64,000 nt of DNA. Source: Uranotaenia lowii (Eukaryota; Arthropoda; Insecta; Diptera; Culicidae). The notes beneath the pieces were generated by a model. The model worked only from the letters and a program-made list of their open reading frames with translations, was not told where the DNA came from and ran no database searches. The position numbers and the translations under genes were made by a program. Below are positions 21,596-34,230 of the stretch, piece after piece. The stretch covers positions 121,745,474 to 121,809,473 of the forward strand of contig NC_073691.1 of NCBI RefSeq assembly GCF_029784155.1, given 5' to 3'. The first letter of the stretch is position 1. Each line of letters starts with the position of its first letter.

Positions 21596-24527
21596 CTTAT
21601 GGGTTGATGTCGGGATTTTTTTCCGTAGCAGAAGTTGTTTGGTTTATTGTTGGTTGGGCCAGAGCCAGAGTATTTGTGGAGATTTTTCGTTGTTGTTTCA
21701 CCGCCACCATCGAGAGTTGAGGTCAGTCCGTTCAGTTTCAGAGCCGAGTTCCGATGCGACAGTATGAAACGAGAAGGGAAAATAAGGGAGAATATCTAAT
21801 TACTAAGACGTCGGGAATTTGAAGCGCTTTTCTTCTTCCTTGGCTTAGAGAAGAAAATGAGCTTTTCGTTTTGCTTTTCCGTTTCGTTCATGCGTTCATG
21901 AGTTTGTCGGTTAGGTGTTGAAATTCTTCTTTTTTGCGCCCTACGATCACAAAAGAGCGCGACACGATTCAGATCGTGATGAAAACGGAAACGAGTTTTG
22001 TATTCATAATTGGATGTCTGTCAACGAGATGGCCTAAGTCCGTTAATGAGTAAACAGGAGAGTTGGCGGCACCAAGCCAGGGTGTTATGATGACGATAAC
22101 TCGAAAGCATATCAAGCAGCCGCAGTTTTCTGGAAACTGCATTGAATTTAAAACAGCCGTCTACCGGATTAATTTAATCCGAATAAGGTCATGGTAGGTT
22201 TTTTGATTTTTTCCCCCAAGAAGATTTGTTTTTAGGCTACACAGAAAGATAAATGTAACCATACAACGCACGTTTTCACATCATCGTTGCAAAACATATG
22301 AGGTAAGAAATATATTCAAACAATACCATATTTTCGAACTAACAAACTTTCCTTGGCAGGAAATCGATGCTGTATGATGCGATGGAGCCTACGCTTCCGT
22401 CGTCGGGAGAATCGGGTTAGACAAAATGTATCGATAACTATCCATTCAATATCTACTTCAAAGTGATCGGTACAATCTTTAAATAGCGAGTTTAGAAAAG
22501 TGAAATTTATCTTTTTCTCTGTACAAAGTCATTTTTATTTTAAATTAGTGAAATATTCCCTGACGAAAAATAATCAAAATAATGTAAAGCTTCAGCTTTG
22601 AATGCTCTTCAATCTGTCATGAAATATGCCGTTTTTTCACACGTAATAAGCCGATTCCTTTCTTTCCATGTGGTTGCATGTAAATCTACGTCGATTTTTC
22701 TAGCTGTGTATGTTTTAGAAAATTTTCAGGGAATATTTTAAACATTGAAAAAGAAAGCACAAATTCAAATTAATTGAGTTAAGAAGGGGCAACTTTTGAA
22801 TGTTAATTTCAGACAAAACAAAGTGTTGTGTTTGAATTAAATTTTCTCAAATTTCGTGGGTAACCGATGCAAAAGTTAAACATAAATCCTTGAAAGGCAA
22901 ATAAGTGAAGAAAATTTCCAACAGCAAAAAAGGCCTCCAAAGTATTCCGACAATTTTCACACTCTTTTGAAGTTTGTCTTTTCGAAAGGATGGTTTCTTA
23001 TGAACGAAATTTCTTATGGGATTTTTTCTCCGCGCCGACATGGCACGGATCGCTTTTTTTGCTGCTTCTCGTCATCTAAGTGTTCGGGTTGTTGGTGCAA
23101 GAATACCCTTTTGTCGGTCCTTATTATTATCCTTCCGGGCTTTTGGTCTTGTTATACACGGAAAGAAGATCATTGTCGTCCTTTTGCTCTGTTTTGTTTC
23201 CTGTTCTGGCCCCGACGCCCCGCGGGACCTGTGCTGGTTAAAAAATCCCTATCCGGACACATTCAAATGCAAGGAACCGTGCATCATTCTGTGAAGGTGT
23301 CGTTGCGTGTTTAAAAGTGCGTTCTGGTTAGGGAGATAAGCATCAACAGTTTTGCAAAAAAAAGGCTCACCTACATTATGCGGTTGGCACTTTATTTAAC
23401 AAGAAATTCATTAATACGAAATTAAAACTGTCAAATATGTAATATTTTTAATTCCGATTTCAAGGCGATATAACAAAGAACATTGATACATTCGTAGTTT
23501 AATTGTCTTATCTTAGTTATAGCACTGACTATACTGACATGACACTTAGAAAGAATTTTTTGGATAGAAGCCATCCCGTCGTCATGGCGCGGCAGCTAAT
23601 TGAATATGAAAAAAGCATTTTCTCCAATCTGTTCAGTACTTTTGATTTGTCTGAATTGATCGATTTTTATCAAATATCTGGTGTAATTTTTCATCTGAGC
23701 TATACTATATTTCTTCTATACGGTCAGTGCTGCTCCCTCGTGAGAGAAGTGATCATAAATGCCAAATTTGGGCCAGATCGGATCACGGGGAGGGGTCGAT
23801 TAACGAGCCTGAAGTTTGTATGGGATTTTTAGACATTTTGTTCGAGAGGAACATGAAAATCCAGTTTTTCATCAGTAACTTTGGTCCCTTCAGCCGTTTT
23901 CCCTGAATACGGGTTTTCTGAAAGGCTTCAAAAATTAGCTAGCTTATTTAAGGATGATATTCATCACTGTTAATGCTGCGTCAAAATGTTCGACGCAGTA
24001 CCTCATTAATAGTAATGAATATTACCCTTAAAACTGTTAGCCCATTTTATAAGCTTATTTTTTTTTATCGTTACTCAAATCGAAATTAAGTCTTGCGATG
24101 AAATGATTGACATAATTCAGGCTTTAAGAAAATCCGTATTCAAAAGAAATCGGGCAAAGAGGACCAAGGTAATAGACAAAAAACTGGATTTTTATGATCC
24201 TGCTGAAACAAATGTCTCAAAATCCTATGCAAACTTTAGGCTCATTGAGCGACCTCTTCCCGTGATCTGATCTGGTCTAAATTTTTCATGGCCTACTAGT
24301 ACTAGGGCTAAGATCAATTTTAGTTTGCAGCGCATAACTTTTTCAAAAGTCGGGTAATTTGTGTTGCTTTATTGTACATCCTCCATGAGGGTCAACGATC
24401 AACTTCAACGTCAACTTTAAACAACCCACAAAATAAACAAAACAACCGTTTTTTGAATTCGCACTGATGGTATCTATCAATTTAAACTAGCTTGTTTTTA
24501 TGAGCAAATAGAATCCCAGAATGAGTA
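21596..24527. other. Intron C-D, unassigned part
   Basis: No gene recognised. A 115-codon ORF at 22967-23314 has hydrophobic and cysteine-rich stretches but no known motif and no splice context on the host strand. I treat it as chance. Confidence 0.45.
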
Positions 24528-26385
24528 GGGGAGATAGGGCATAATGGTCACCTTAAGGAAAATGCTTATTTAACCATAGAGAACTGCTATAATATGTTGA
24601 TCAGATCATTGTTTCGTGTTCAGACACTAAAATAGACTATTGACTAATTGGCTGAAACATGAAAATGTAGATAAAAACCTTTAAAAATACATTTAATTTT
24701 TTTTTGCCGAAAGCTGAAAACCAGACACTGTAGGGGCATAATAAGAATCCCCCTGGGGCAGTATAAGCACCATTAATCGGCAGAAAAAGCTCATCGTGCT
24801 CCGATTAATTGCGCTCTATTCGCCTCGAGTCAACAAATTTAATTAAAATCGAGTTTTAAAATTGATTTAACCCTTCATTTCATGAATTTTTATTTTTCCT
24901 CAAAATTTATTTTTTACAGTTGGAAATGATGAGTAGGGGAGATGAGGGCATAACGAGCACCCGAGGCATAATGAGAACTACGCTTTTCTACGAAAGTGCG
25001 TATTTTCTTAAATAAATTTTCATGAGGATTTGTTTCGTACTTCCTATAGTATTAATTTTTCACAAAAAAAGGAATCTCCTTATCATCTTTACAGAGATAT
25101 TTAAAAAAAACTAGCTTGGTTCTCAAGTTACGAAAATATTATAATTTTTGAGCACCACGAAATAAACTCTTATGATCTTAAAATAACCTTGATCTATAAT
25201 GTACGCACTGCAACATGATGTACACATTGTTTCTCAATTTTTACCATCATAAAATTTTTTATTTTTCACTTTTATCAATTTTAAAACACGTTTTTACTTA
25301 AATTTGTTGACTAGGGGCATATAGAGCACCATATTATCGAGGCATAATGAGCATTTTCTGCCGTAGATTCTAGCAGCGAATTAAAATTGATTTATAGCGC
25401 CACACCTTGACTAGTTTTCATCCGACAATTTAGCCTATTGGTGAGGTGTCGGAGAGGTAATCAAAAGACTAGAGTTAGATAGGTGATTTTTTCCATTCAC
25501 AATTCATGATCGATTTTTTTATTGTTACATTATACGGCTAGTAGCATCATCCTCCGAACAAAGCACTTAATGTATGAGCGTGCGTGAATTGTTTGTATTC
25601 TACAAACAGACCTAGATTATTTTGTTATTGCTTTGTTTGATGAATCTACGACTCACCTGACTTCATCGAATTGAATTCGCTGCTAGATTCCCCGGCAAAA
25701 ACGCACATCTTGCTCTGATTAATGGTGCTCATACTGCCTCAGGGGGGGTTCTCATTATGCCTCCACAGTGGCTGGTTTTCAGCTTTAAGCAAAATTTTTT
25801 AAAATGCATTTTTTAACGTTTTCATCTAGTTTTTCACGTTTCAGCCCGTTAGGGAATAGGCTTTTCAAGTGTCTGAACACGAAACAATAATGTAACCTCC
25901 ATATTATAGCTATTTTCTATGGTTAAATAACCGTTTTCCTTAAGGTGGCCATTATGCCCCCATCTCCCCTACATCAAGAAAAAAAAATTAAAATAAAATA
26001 CGATTTTTGACTTTTTCCATACATTTATTGTTGCAAATTTGTTACTTTATGAAACAAAGGGTTAAGTGAAAAACCGAAAATCAAATGATGGTGACAGATG
26101 TGAAACGATGCGTAAATCAAGTTGCAATGCGTTCATTTAAAATCAAGATGAGTTAAAGGCCATCAAAGCTAATTTCGTGGTGCTTAAAAATTATAATATT
26201 TTCGTCACTTGAGAACCTTGCTGGTTATTTATAAATATTTCTGTGAAGATAATAAGGATATTTCTTTTTTTGTGAAAAATTAATACTATAGGTAGTACGA
26301 AATAAATCGTCATGAAAATACGTACTTTTGTAGAAAAGAGGAGTGCTTATTATGACCCGGGTGCTCTTTATGCCCTTATCTCCCC
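24528..26385. mobile_element. Foldback-family MITE, inverted outer copy interrupted by a second copy
   Basis: The left end (GGGGAGATAGGGCATAATGG) matches the inverse of the right end of the 102-1064 element. The right end (ATGCCCTTATCTCCCC at 26385) matches the inverse of its left end. The intervening sequence matches the element in reverse order up to 24935 and again from about 26,040. This outer copy joins the two flanks directly near 24,777 and lacks the tRNA-like foldback core. A complete forward copy sits inside at 24936-25969. Confidence 0.7.
24936..25969. mobile_element. Foldback-family MITE, forward copy nested in the inverted copy
   Basis: This 1,034-bp copy is flanked by TA (24934-24935 and 25970-25971) with GGGGAGATGAGGGCATAA at the left and the inverse of GGGGAGATGGGGGCATAA at the right. 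It aligns end to end with 102-1064. It contains one tRNA-like A-box half (TAGCCTATTGGTGAGG, about 25,430-25,446) and a partial second arm (TTCATCGAATTGAATTC, about 25,662). Confidence 0.78.
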
Positions 26386-26465
26386 TATTCAATTTAAAGA
26401 GACCCTGAGTTTTGATTTTATTCAAATTGAATTCAAGTGTACTAAGGGTGCCAATTTTTGGTTAC

Positions 26466-26672
26466 CGATAGTCCTATTTGCCATTGGTAGTGTTCGTGAT
26501 GCTTGTTGATAAACTCTCACTTTTCAGTTTTAGGAAAAAACAACCTCGAAAACGTTTATATTTGTCTGTTTTTTATGTTTATGTGTACTGAGAGTTTTTT
26601 TTTAGGTTAATCGTCCCGTTTCGTCTGTACATGCCCAGCAACTGAGAAAAACAACTCTATTCGTTCAAAAGA
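26466..26672. repeat. Dispersed repeat, copy 1 (second copy at 34375-34575)
   Basis: Shares ordered phrases with 34375-34575: GTCCTATTTGCC, a run around TTTTAGTTTTRGGA, CAACCTC.AAAACG, TTTGTC.GTTTTTT, ACTGAGAGTTTT/ACCGAGAGTTTT, and AATTGTCCCGT.TC.TCTGTACA-type sequence. No terminal repeats were found, so its class is unknown. Confidence 0.6.
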
Positions 26673-27871
26673 GCAATCTAAATATAACTTCACAAATTAA
26701 AGAATTGTAGATGAATCTTTTTTCCTGACTGTGTCGCCAAATTTTTATCATTTTTCCGTTATTTTCCGTTATTTCTGCAGATAGTAGCATATTTGTAAGC
26801 TGCTATTACTGGTATGGAAATCTCTCATAGTAAAAGGCAGTGATTGAAATCCTCACCAATTTTCTCATCAGAGGCATTCAAAATACACACTTTGAGGGCT
26901 CGCATAGCTATACAGGAGACGATACATATACATTCATTCAAACCTCCCCCCATGAGGAGGATCTGCTCTGAGAGACACTATTCGTTTGCTGCCCCGAACG
27001 AACTCTCTCAACGTTCGGTTGCTACATGATGCATGAAGAAGACGGGGCACACATACTCATTTACGTTCTTGAATTTGAATAACTCCAGCCGATAGCTGTC
27101 GTTGAGGAGAACATCTTCAACCTCGCCGCAAAGGTTGAGGCAACAACAAAAACAACCAAACTTATTGCGTTGCACGGCCCGCAACGTATAGTGCAAAGAG
27201 GGGGGAGGAAAAAGAAACGAAAAAACTAGCTGCCTGCGTGCGGTTGCTGTGCAATAATAGCAAATAGCAATAGCAGAAAAACCTCACGCATTCGATCCAG
27301 GCACAAACGAGGAGACTCGGGTTTGCTCTGTCTTTTGAATTCGGTTCCCTCAAGGTTGTAACAGGAGATGAGTGAGAGCCATTCGTTTGGTTTTTTGGAT
27401 TCGCTGCCTCGAATGTATACTGCTTCTTGAAGGCGGGCCATATTGAGAGCGTATGCATCATCGGTTTTGTCGTTTTCGCTGCCTCAAAGCAACCTTTGCT
27501 TCCGAGTAAAGCAGTGAGCGAGAGAAGGTTGATCAATTCATGCTCAGCAAAATTCAATCACTGGTAAAAGAGCATAAGAACTGAGAACGGCACAGCTTTC
27601 AAAACGCTCTAAATCTCTTCGACGCAGGCTTCCGTAGCTAATGTTTTTTAACTGATTAAAATGTACCTAAAATTTGGGGCAAATATAACTTCACGATGGA
27701 CAAATGCACACAAAAAATAAAGTGCTGGAAAACTTCGTAAATTTTCTTTATTTACTGATTTTCCTTTTTTTCATACCTTATTTTCTTATTTTTTATTCTT
27801 AAGCTACGCAACACAATATTTTTTAAAAATCCAATTGATTCCGTTTTCAAAAGCTTATTACATTCACTCAC
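26673..27871. other. Intron C-D near exon C: less AT-rich patch, no gene recognised
   Basis: From about 26,900 to 27,560 the sequence is less AT-biased and several overlapping ORFs occur (for example 27162-27557 on the minus strand). None shows a motif, and the frames are not supported by splice sites consistent with the host gene. Confidence 0.4.
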
Positions 27872-28041
27872 CTCACTCGATTGAAGTCGTGCAGGAAGTT
27901 CCGTTTGCTCTCCGGATGAATTGAATGTCCAGTGGAAGGATTCGGCTGGGGGAGATGCATCCACTTCGCACTTGAGCTGTAACGATTCGTGCTTGAGTGC
28001 TCCCAGTAGCTCTTCGCGGTCTGTCGAACAAACGGGTGCGT
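27872..28041 (-). CDS. Sidestep-like protein, exon C: first half of the last Ig domain
   Basis: The exon begins after TTTTTAG in phase 1. The split codon gives tyrosine, producing the junction VR-YAPVCSTDREELLGA, where the extracellular linker passes into the next Ig domain. LQLKCEVDASPPAESFHWTF supplies the first cysteine and the core tryptophan. The exon ends LQSSE before GTGAGT in phase 0 (170 bp). The YAPVC linker followed by a proline-rich ASPPA loop is characteristic of Side-family and related Ig cell-adhesion proteins. The intron to exon B is about 14.4 kb. No coding damage is visible. Confidence 0.9.
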
Positions 28042-31000
28042 CTAAAAATAGAAAAATAAAATGGAATACAAATGAAACATCAAATGTAGAGATCGAATTG
28101 GTTTCATGATTCTTGGGAAACTGTCTTCCGGCAGTCATTAAAACATTCTGTTTCATTAAAACCACTGTCGAGAAATTAAAACCTTTGTCGAAAAAAAATC
28201 ATTTATTTGTCGAGCGAAATGAAAATTGTCGCATTGAACTGGAAATTAATGGTTGTGTTTTCATCAATCAATCCCACAAACAATTTAATCAATGGCAACG
28301 AAAATGTCACAGTGTTGATTTTCCTGGACCATTTCCAACATCATTTTCTACGCCGCCCCGACTACCGGCTGGGTGATTCGTTAACTGAAACCCGTCGATT
28401 ATCCTTTTAATGGACCATTACACACTGAGCTAGAGCGTTGTAACTCACGGGGCAGAATTGATAGATACTTGGCGTCCTCGGGTTTTTGAAATAAAATTTT
28501 AGAAAAATTCGGTCCGACCCAGTTGCCGGATCTGGTTGAAAAATGCCCGGATTTATTAACTTTATTTGCAAAGTCTACTACTTAGATTGAGTTTTTACAA
28601 CCAAAAACAATTTTTATTTAACAAAAATAATCATATTTGGTTTTTTGGAAGTTTAAAACACGATTCAATATCTGATTGTGTGTTTCGAAGGATAAAAGTG
28701 TTTCAAGTGATTTGAGTTTTGATTTTTGTTGAAAAATTACTGAGTTAAAACGAAATTTTCCCGGTTTTATGGTCTAAAAATTTGGAAATCAAATACTTAT
28801 ATTTCGTCTGGTTTAGATAAAATAGTCCGGATTTTCCAGCCTGGATACGATGCGGAAAAAAATCTAGGAACCTAAGGCTAACGCCTTAATACACCATTTT
28901 AATTTTTTTTTTTTATGAAAAAAGATAGAAGATTGTTTGTGAATTGTTTAATATTCTATTGAACATTCGTTTGTTTACAATGAGAAAAGATAAACTATCC
29001 TTGAAAATTTTCGGAAAATAAACGAGTGAGTGGACAAACATGACTTTTTATGGAACTGGCATTGGACGGAGTGTCATCAATAATAAAAACATGTCTCTCT
29101 AGAATTGAGATGAATACTGCATTATCTCTTTATTCTATTGAGTGGGGTAAAAGTACGGTAATAATCTATTTTTAGAAAATTTGACAGTTGTTTTAACAAA
29201 AAACCAAAAAATTCAATTAACACTTTCATTGAAAATAAAGAATTCGAAGAAACTAAAATCAATATATTCATTTGGAATGTCTGGCTCCAAATTCTTATTC
29301 GTATAGCGCTAGCTAGTCCGCTGAACCAACTGGTTATTTCGATAAAAATTTAGTGAGCTAGCTAAAAAGACAGTTTTGCTTATTTTCGGTACCACTAGCT
29401 GAAGAACGCTAAATCCTTCAAGTTCAAGATCAAGATGAAACAGATCATCATTTCGGTAACTTTCCGCTTCAAAACCTGTAGTGTGTTCAAAGATTGATTC
29501 CAGAATATATTTAATGTCGCTTTAATGTTTAATCGCATTGAGCAGTTTTGATGAAATTTAGCCACGTACTAGAATGTACTTTTTTACATAATCGCACCAA
29601 GTTTCGAGATGAAAATGTTAAAGTTTGATTTTGAGAGGCTATCTCAATGTTTCCTACTTTTACTAAAATAACTCTAAGTCTCTTCCTAGTGTTCAATAAA
29701 TATTCAAAACTCATTCAATGAAAAGAGAATAAGTTTATCTAGATGGCGTGAAAATTTTTTGAAAAAATATCAACTATGAGAGAAATGGAAGTCAGTAGAA
29801 ATTGGAAGTTTGTGCGCTGCTCTGCGTGATTTCATTCTGTTTCGAACAAAACTGTATAAACATTTTTGTTAGAATTATTTTTTACCCGTTTATGCACAGT
29901 TTGGTTTCAAAACAACACTAAAAAAAATTCAAATATCTCGGAAACGCTAGGATATTTTGAAGAGATGTACTGACAAAAAATATTCAGGGAGAAAGTATTC
30001 AGGGGTTTTTCTTTTGATGAAAGTTAGAAAGGGAATTCTGTTACCTAAGCAGATCAGCCATGAAATACAGAAAAACTCAATTTTTGTTTAGATTATACTA
30101 TAGAAAGACTAAAATTTATTTATTACAAACGACCCAACAGTTTAAAAAATACATTTAGTTAATATTATAATGAACCAGCGGTGATCTGATATATGTCCCG
30201 TTAAAAAGAACAAATAAAGTTATTCTTTCAACTCGATAACTTTGAAATATAAATAAAGTTATATGTTTTTTCAAATTCGAAAAGGTGCAATGGATATTCG
30301 TAGAAAAAAGTTGAATTAATTAATGAGGCCTTTAATTAGAAAAGCATTAGAGAATTTACAAAAAAAACTGTATTGACTTATCATGCGTAAGATAACGAAT
30401 GGAGTATGGTTATATATGGCGCAATAGACAATTCTTGTAATGGATTCATTGAAACCAATTAAGTTGAATCCTAATAATTTTTCGTTTTCAAATGAGATTA
30501 CCTACTTCAGATGTTTTGAAAATTCGTAGATATTGTAGGATTTACAATAGGGAAATGAGCTATTTTTTTTTAATGTTAAATCTCGTCTCAGTTGTGGTCA
30601 CTTGAAGTGCTATTGAAAATTACCGATCATCATTTACTTTTTTAAATAGGCTTCATTACGAAATAGAAGGTTTCGATAGGAAACGTCTAGGAGCATAGAA
30701 GGTGTAGGGCAACCCAATAGTTACCAAAATGGAACCTGATCTATACCGTTCTCAAACTAACACAACCCTTCCCTGAGATACTTGAATATGGATTCGCAGA
30801 CGTACAGACGGTTCCCATAGCTGGTGATACTTGTTTACTTCTGTATCTGAGCTTTTTCAATTAAACTTTTGGAATACGCAAGGACAAGGGGTTGCAAGTT
30901 GAACCTAGAGAGTATCCTACTAACATTCCTTCCCTTCATCCTTATTGACTACTAGGGCGTGGCCGGCGCCGTTATTGATCTTTTCCAAAGGGAGAGCATG

Positions 31001-31479
31001 AGTTTTGTGCTCTGAGAATGTACTGTTAATCCCAAACACCATTCTGTTGGACTTTGCACAAAATTGATGGACTCGATCAGTAGCAACCATTGGCGAGGTG
31101 GAACTTGATCTGCTTAGCCACGCCAGCGATCATGAAATTCGAAATGCATTGAACGTTTGGATGTGAAATATTTTTGTGGAAACTATGAAAAGGTTGTTGT
31201 TGTTGTTTTTAAATCTGTTATAGCATTTCGGGATTAATGGTTTAAGGTTGATAAGTATTTAGTCAAAAAGCTAAGCTGGGCAAAGCTAATACCAATAAAA
31301 ATTCAAATCTCTTGGAAACGCTTTGATATTTTTAAGAACTGTAAAGATAACAAATATTTAAGAGATTGAAAGAACTTGGCCCTTATTTTTTCATTACGAC
31401 ATTTGAATGTACATATGTGTGAGATATCTAACAAAGTATGCATAAAAATTGCAAAAATAAATTTTAATCATTGGAAAAG
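28042..31479. other. Intron B-C, long unassigned part
   Basis: AT-rich DNA with no coding motif. Around 28.47-28.86 kb there are repeated CCGGATTT/TCCCGG-like words in both orientations, suggestive of an old inverted-repeat element, but I could not fix its ends. Confidence 0.4.
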
Positions 31480-31481
31480 TA

Positions 31482-32789
31482 CAGGGTCCAGCAATTGAAC
31501 TGCTACATTACTTCCACAGTAATTATTTCGCTGCACTCGAAAAAGTATTGAACGATCCCTCGTCGCTTTGTTTACATTGGGTCTTAGCTATCATTGTATG
31601 TAAGTGTTATTTTGAAATCAGGTGTTATCCGGAAAAATGGATCTCGAACAGAAACGCAGCGCTGTAGTTGCCTTTTTCTTAGCTGGCAAACGGCAGAAGG
31701 ATATAGTTCGTGAGCTGCCCGATATAAGTGGGTGCAGAAGTTTTGTATACCGTACAGTTAAAAGACACCTGGAGAACGGAAGTGCCTGAAAACGGTATGG
31801 TGGGGGACGCCGACCTACTGTGGTGACACCTGCCATGGCGAAGATCGTCAAAAAGCGCCTTAAAAGGAATCCACGTCGTAGTGCCACTAAATTGGCAGAG
31901 GATCTCAACATATCGGATCGAAGTCTCCGTCGGATCCTGAAAGATGAACTTCAGACCAAGCCCTACAAGATCCAAAAGGTTCAAGACCTTACGGTGAAGC
32001 AGGAACAAGAACGGGTAAAAAGAGCGAAGGCGCTGCTGAAAAGGGCCGTGGAAGGAAGGTTGAAGAATATCGTGTTTAACGACGAGAAACTCTTCACCGT
32101 ACAGTTCGTGAATAAGCAGAACGACAGAGTTTGGTTGCCAGACAGAACACGAAGCCATGCCGACTTGGTGACGGTCACACGGCGACAGAAGCCAGCATCG
32201 GTGATGGTTTGGGCCGGAATTACCCGTGATGACCGGACTACGCTGGTTTCTGTCCCAGAAGGAGAGAAGATCAACCAAAATACTTATCGGGAACTAGTTG
32301 TACAGAATGTCGTCAAACCGCACGTCAACATTTTGGTTCCAGGGATTGGGATTTCTATCAGGACTAGGCGCCGGCTCACAAAGCGAAGAAAACCCAACTT
32401 TAGATTGCACAACATTTTCCTGTGTTCATTTCGAGCTCCGAGTAGCCGGAGAGTTCGCCAGACATGAACCCTATGGACTTTGCTGTTTGGAGTATGTTGG
32501 AGGCCGAAGTCTGCTCTAAGAAACATGAAGGTATGGAAGTCCTGAAGCGACACCTCGCGGAAGCCTGGGATTAAATACCACAAAATCACCTGCGGGCCTC
32601 ATACGATGCGTTCCTCGACCGTCTGCGGCGAGTGGTTAAACTCAATGGCAAACAAGTCGAACTTAACCAGTGAATTTAGAAAAAGTTATTCGTTTTCAAG
32701 AGAAATTGAATGAATTTGAAATAAAAAGTTGTTGTTTTGATCAATTTATATGTTTATTTGAATATAGCACTTCAATTTGCCGGACCCTG
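31482..32789 (+). mobile_element. maT-like (DD37D) mariner element, copy 2
   Basis: Terminal repeats CAGGGTCCAGCAATTGAA and the inverse of CAGGGTCCGGCAAATTGA are flanked by TA (31480-31481 and 32790-32791). The 1.3-kb length is that of a complete maT-type element. It lacks the MITE found in copy 1. Confidence 0.92.
31637..32673 (+). pseudogene. maT-like transposase, broken copy 2
   Basis: The ATG at 31637 gives MDLEQKRSAVVAFFLAGKRQ, followed by a TGA near 31,787 and an open middle section (LNISDRSLRRILKDELQT, FNDEKLFTV, PASVMVWAGITRD). Around 32.34-32.40 kb frameshifts remove the QQDSAPAH region from the frame. LNPMDFAVW-like coding resumes afterwards, with a further stop near 32,573. It ends at TGA 32671-32673. 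Damage sites differ from copy 1, so the two copies decayed independently. Confidence 0.85.
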
Positions 32790-32791
32790 TA

Positions 32792-33360
32792 GTTTTGGCA
32801 AATCGCTGTCATTTCTCTAGATTTGCAGTTTTTTAGAGTTTTTCTGATCTCAATCAATCACCATCTTCTTACACCCAATTTACAAGGTTTGAAAAAAAAT
32901 TGCAAGAACGTATCAAAATGAATTAAGAATTTCTAAAATTATTTTTCTACTTTGATGGGCCTTAACTTTGATAGTTCTCAAAACATCGACTTAAAACCTG
33001 TTGTGTTGTGTAATTCAAATTAAAATGTTATTATTTCACTAAATTAATAAATGCTCTTCTCATTTAAACAAAGTCATGCATTTCAGGGTTAACTATGTAA
33101 AGACAATTGATTGTTAATTTTTAATCTGCCATTTTACACCGCAAATACTGTTTCAAGAAATATAAAGAGTGTTTTGGACAAAAGCATGATTCATCTTAAA
33201 TCGGGACGCATTAAAAAGGGTCTATCTCGGAGCTATGTAAACAAAATAAAAATGTTTTGTACTCAAAATGTAGTTTTTTATTGCACTTTAATAGAAAAAT
33301 TATTAAAAAAAAATTTCGATGTGGTTTTGATGAAATTTTGAACTTTTCGTCAAATAACAC
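32792..33360. other. Intron B-C, nothing recognised
   Basis: AT-rich sequence between the maT copy and the degenerate mariner; no motif seen. Confidence 0.45.
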
Positions 33361-34230
33361 TCATCGTAGATTGTACTCCATATTCGCCCTTTTGTTCCAC
33401 CATCTCTTCATCTCTGTTGCATCCCGAGCCGTCTTATCATTCTTCTTCATCTTCTGCTTGACAACTGCCCAAAATTTTGAGACAGGGCGGAATTGAAGGC
33501 AGTTGGGTGGGTTGATGTTTTTTTTTTCGACAAAATCCAACCCGTTGTCCCGATACAACTGTAGTACCTCTTCGCTGTAGTGGCATCATCTGGCCATCTG
33601 GCAAATCTGGCCAAAACTTTACTGGTGAGATCTAATGTACGGAAGAATACGTTTTCTAAGGCACTCCTCCTGGTAATTCTTGGAGTCCATGGTCTTGTTT
33701 GTTACAAAAACCGGGGTTTTTCGTCCACAGCTGCATAAACCTAGCCAGATCAAACACTTTCCTGCAAATCTATCGGCAAAAACGAATTTGAACTTGTCAT
33801 TGACATCAACCCGATCAGTAGCTTTATAAAATTTTCGGCCAGGAAGCTGCCCAAAATACATCTTTACGTACGTTTCGTCATCCTTGAGGATGCATCCGTC
33901 GTACTTCGTTAGAATCTTGTTGTGTAATTTCCGGGTACGTCCTTTGGCCACTAAATTCTGCTTCAATGTCCGGTTTGGTTGCTTACTGGCTTGATAAGAT
34001 CATATTCCTTCGCGCAGACGAGTCCTTCTGACGGCGCACCGGTCGGTGTTGAATTTCTTGGCGATGTCATAGTCCGACTGCCCTGGGTTTACCTTGATCG
34101 TTCTCAACACCTTCAAATGCAATTTCCAGTCCTTAGGTTCAGTATAACCCTTGGTATGAACCTGCCGATCGATAGTATGCATCTCACGGAAACATTTGAG
34201 AACGCTACACAAGGACGATTTGACCATTTT
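33361..34230 (-). pseudogene. Degenerate mariner-type transposase related to DD37E
   Basis: Reading right to left, the N-terminal fragment carries a helix-turn-helix-like SDYDIAKKFNTDRCAVRRTR. LKDDETYVKMYFGQLPGRKFY holds the first aspartate. FWPDLPD holds the second just before a frameshift. The C-terminal fragment reads NPPNCLQFRPVSKFWAVVK. The position of the catalytic glutamate in RPIEKYWA is occupied by serine (RPVSKFWA). The copy is old. I did not find matching terminal repeats. Confidence 0.72.

Noticed and set aside
22967..23314. 115-codon ORF with hydrophobic and cysteine-rich runs
   Set aside because: It sits within a host intron on the opposite strand, without any family signature. 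Overlapping ORFs in another frame have equal claim.
27162..27557. 131-codon minus-strand ORF between exons C and D
   Set aside because: No motif, and its frame does not connect to the neighbouring exons, which already join in phase without it.
28470..28870. Possible inverted-repeat element with CCGGATTT words
   Set aside because: The words are too short and the ends cannot be fixed from this sequence alone.
31679..32278. 199-codon minus-strand ORF
   Set aside because: It is antisense to the maT-like transposase, whose catalytic motifs are on the plus strand.
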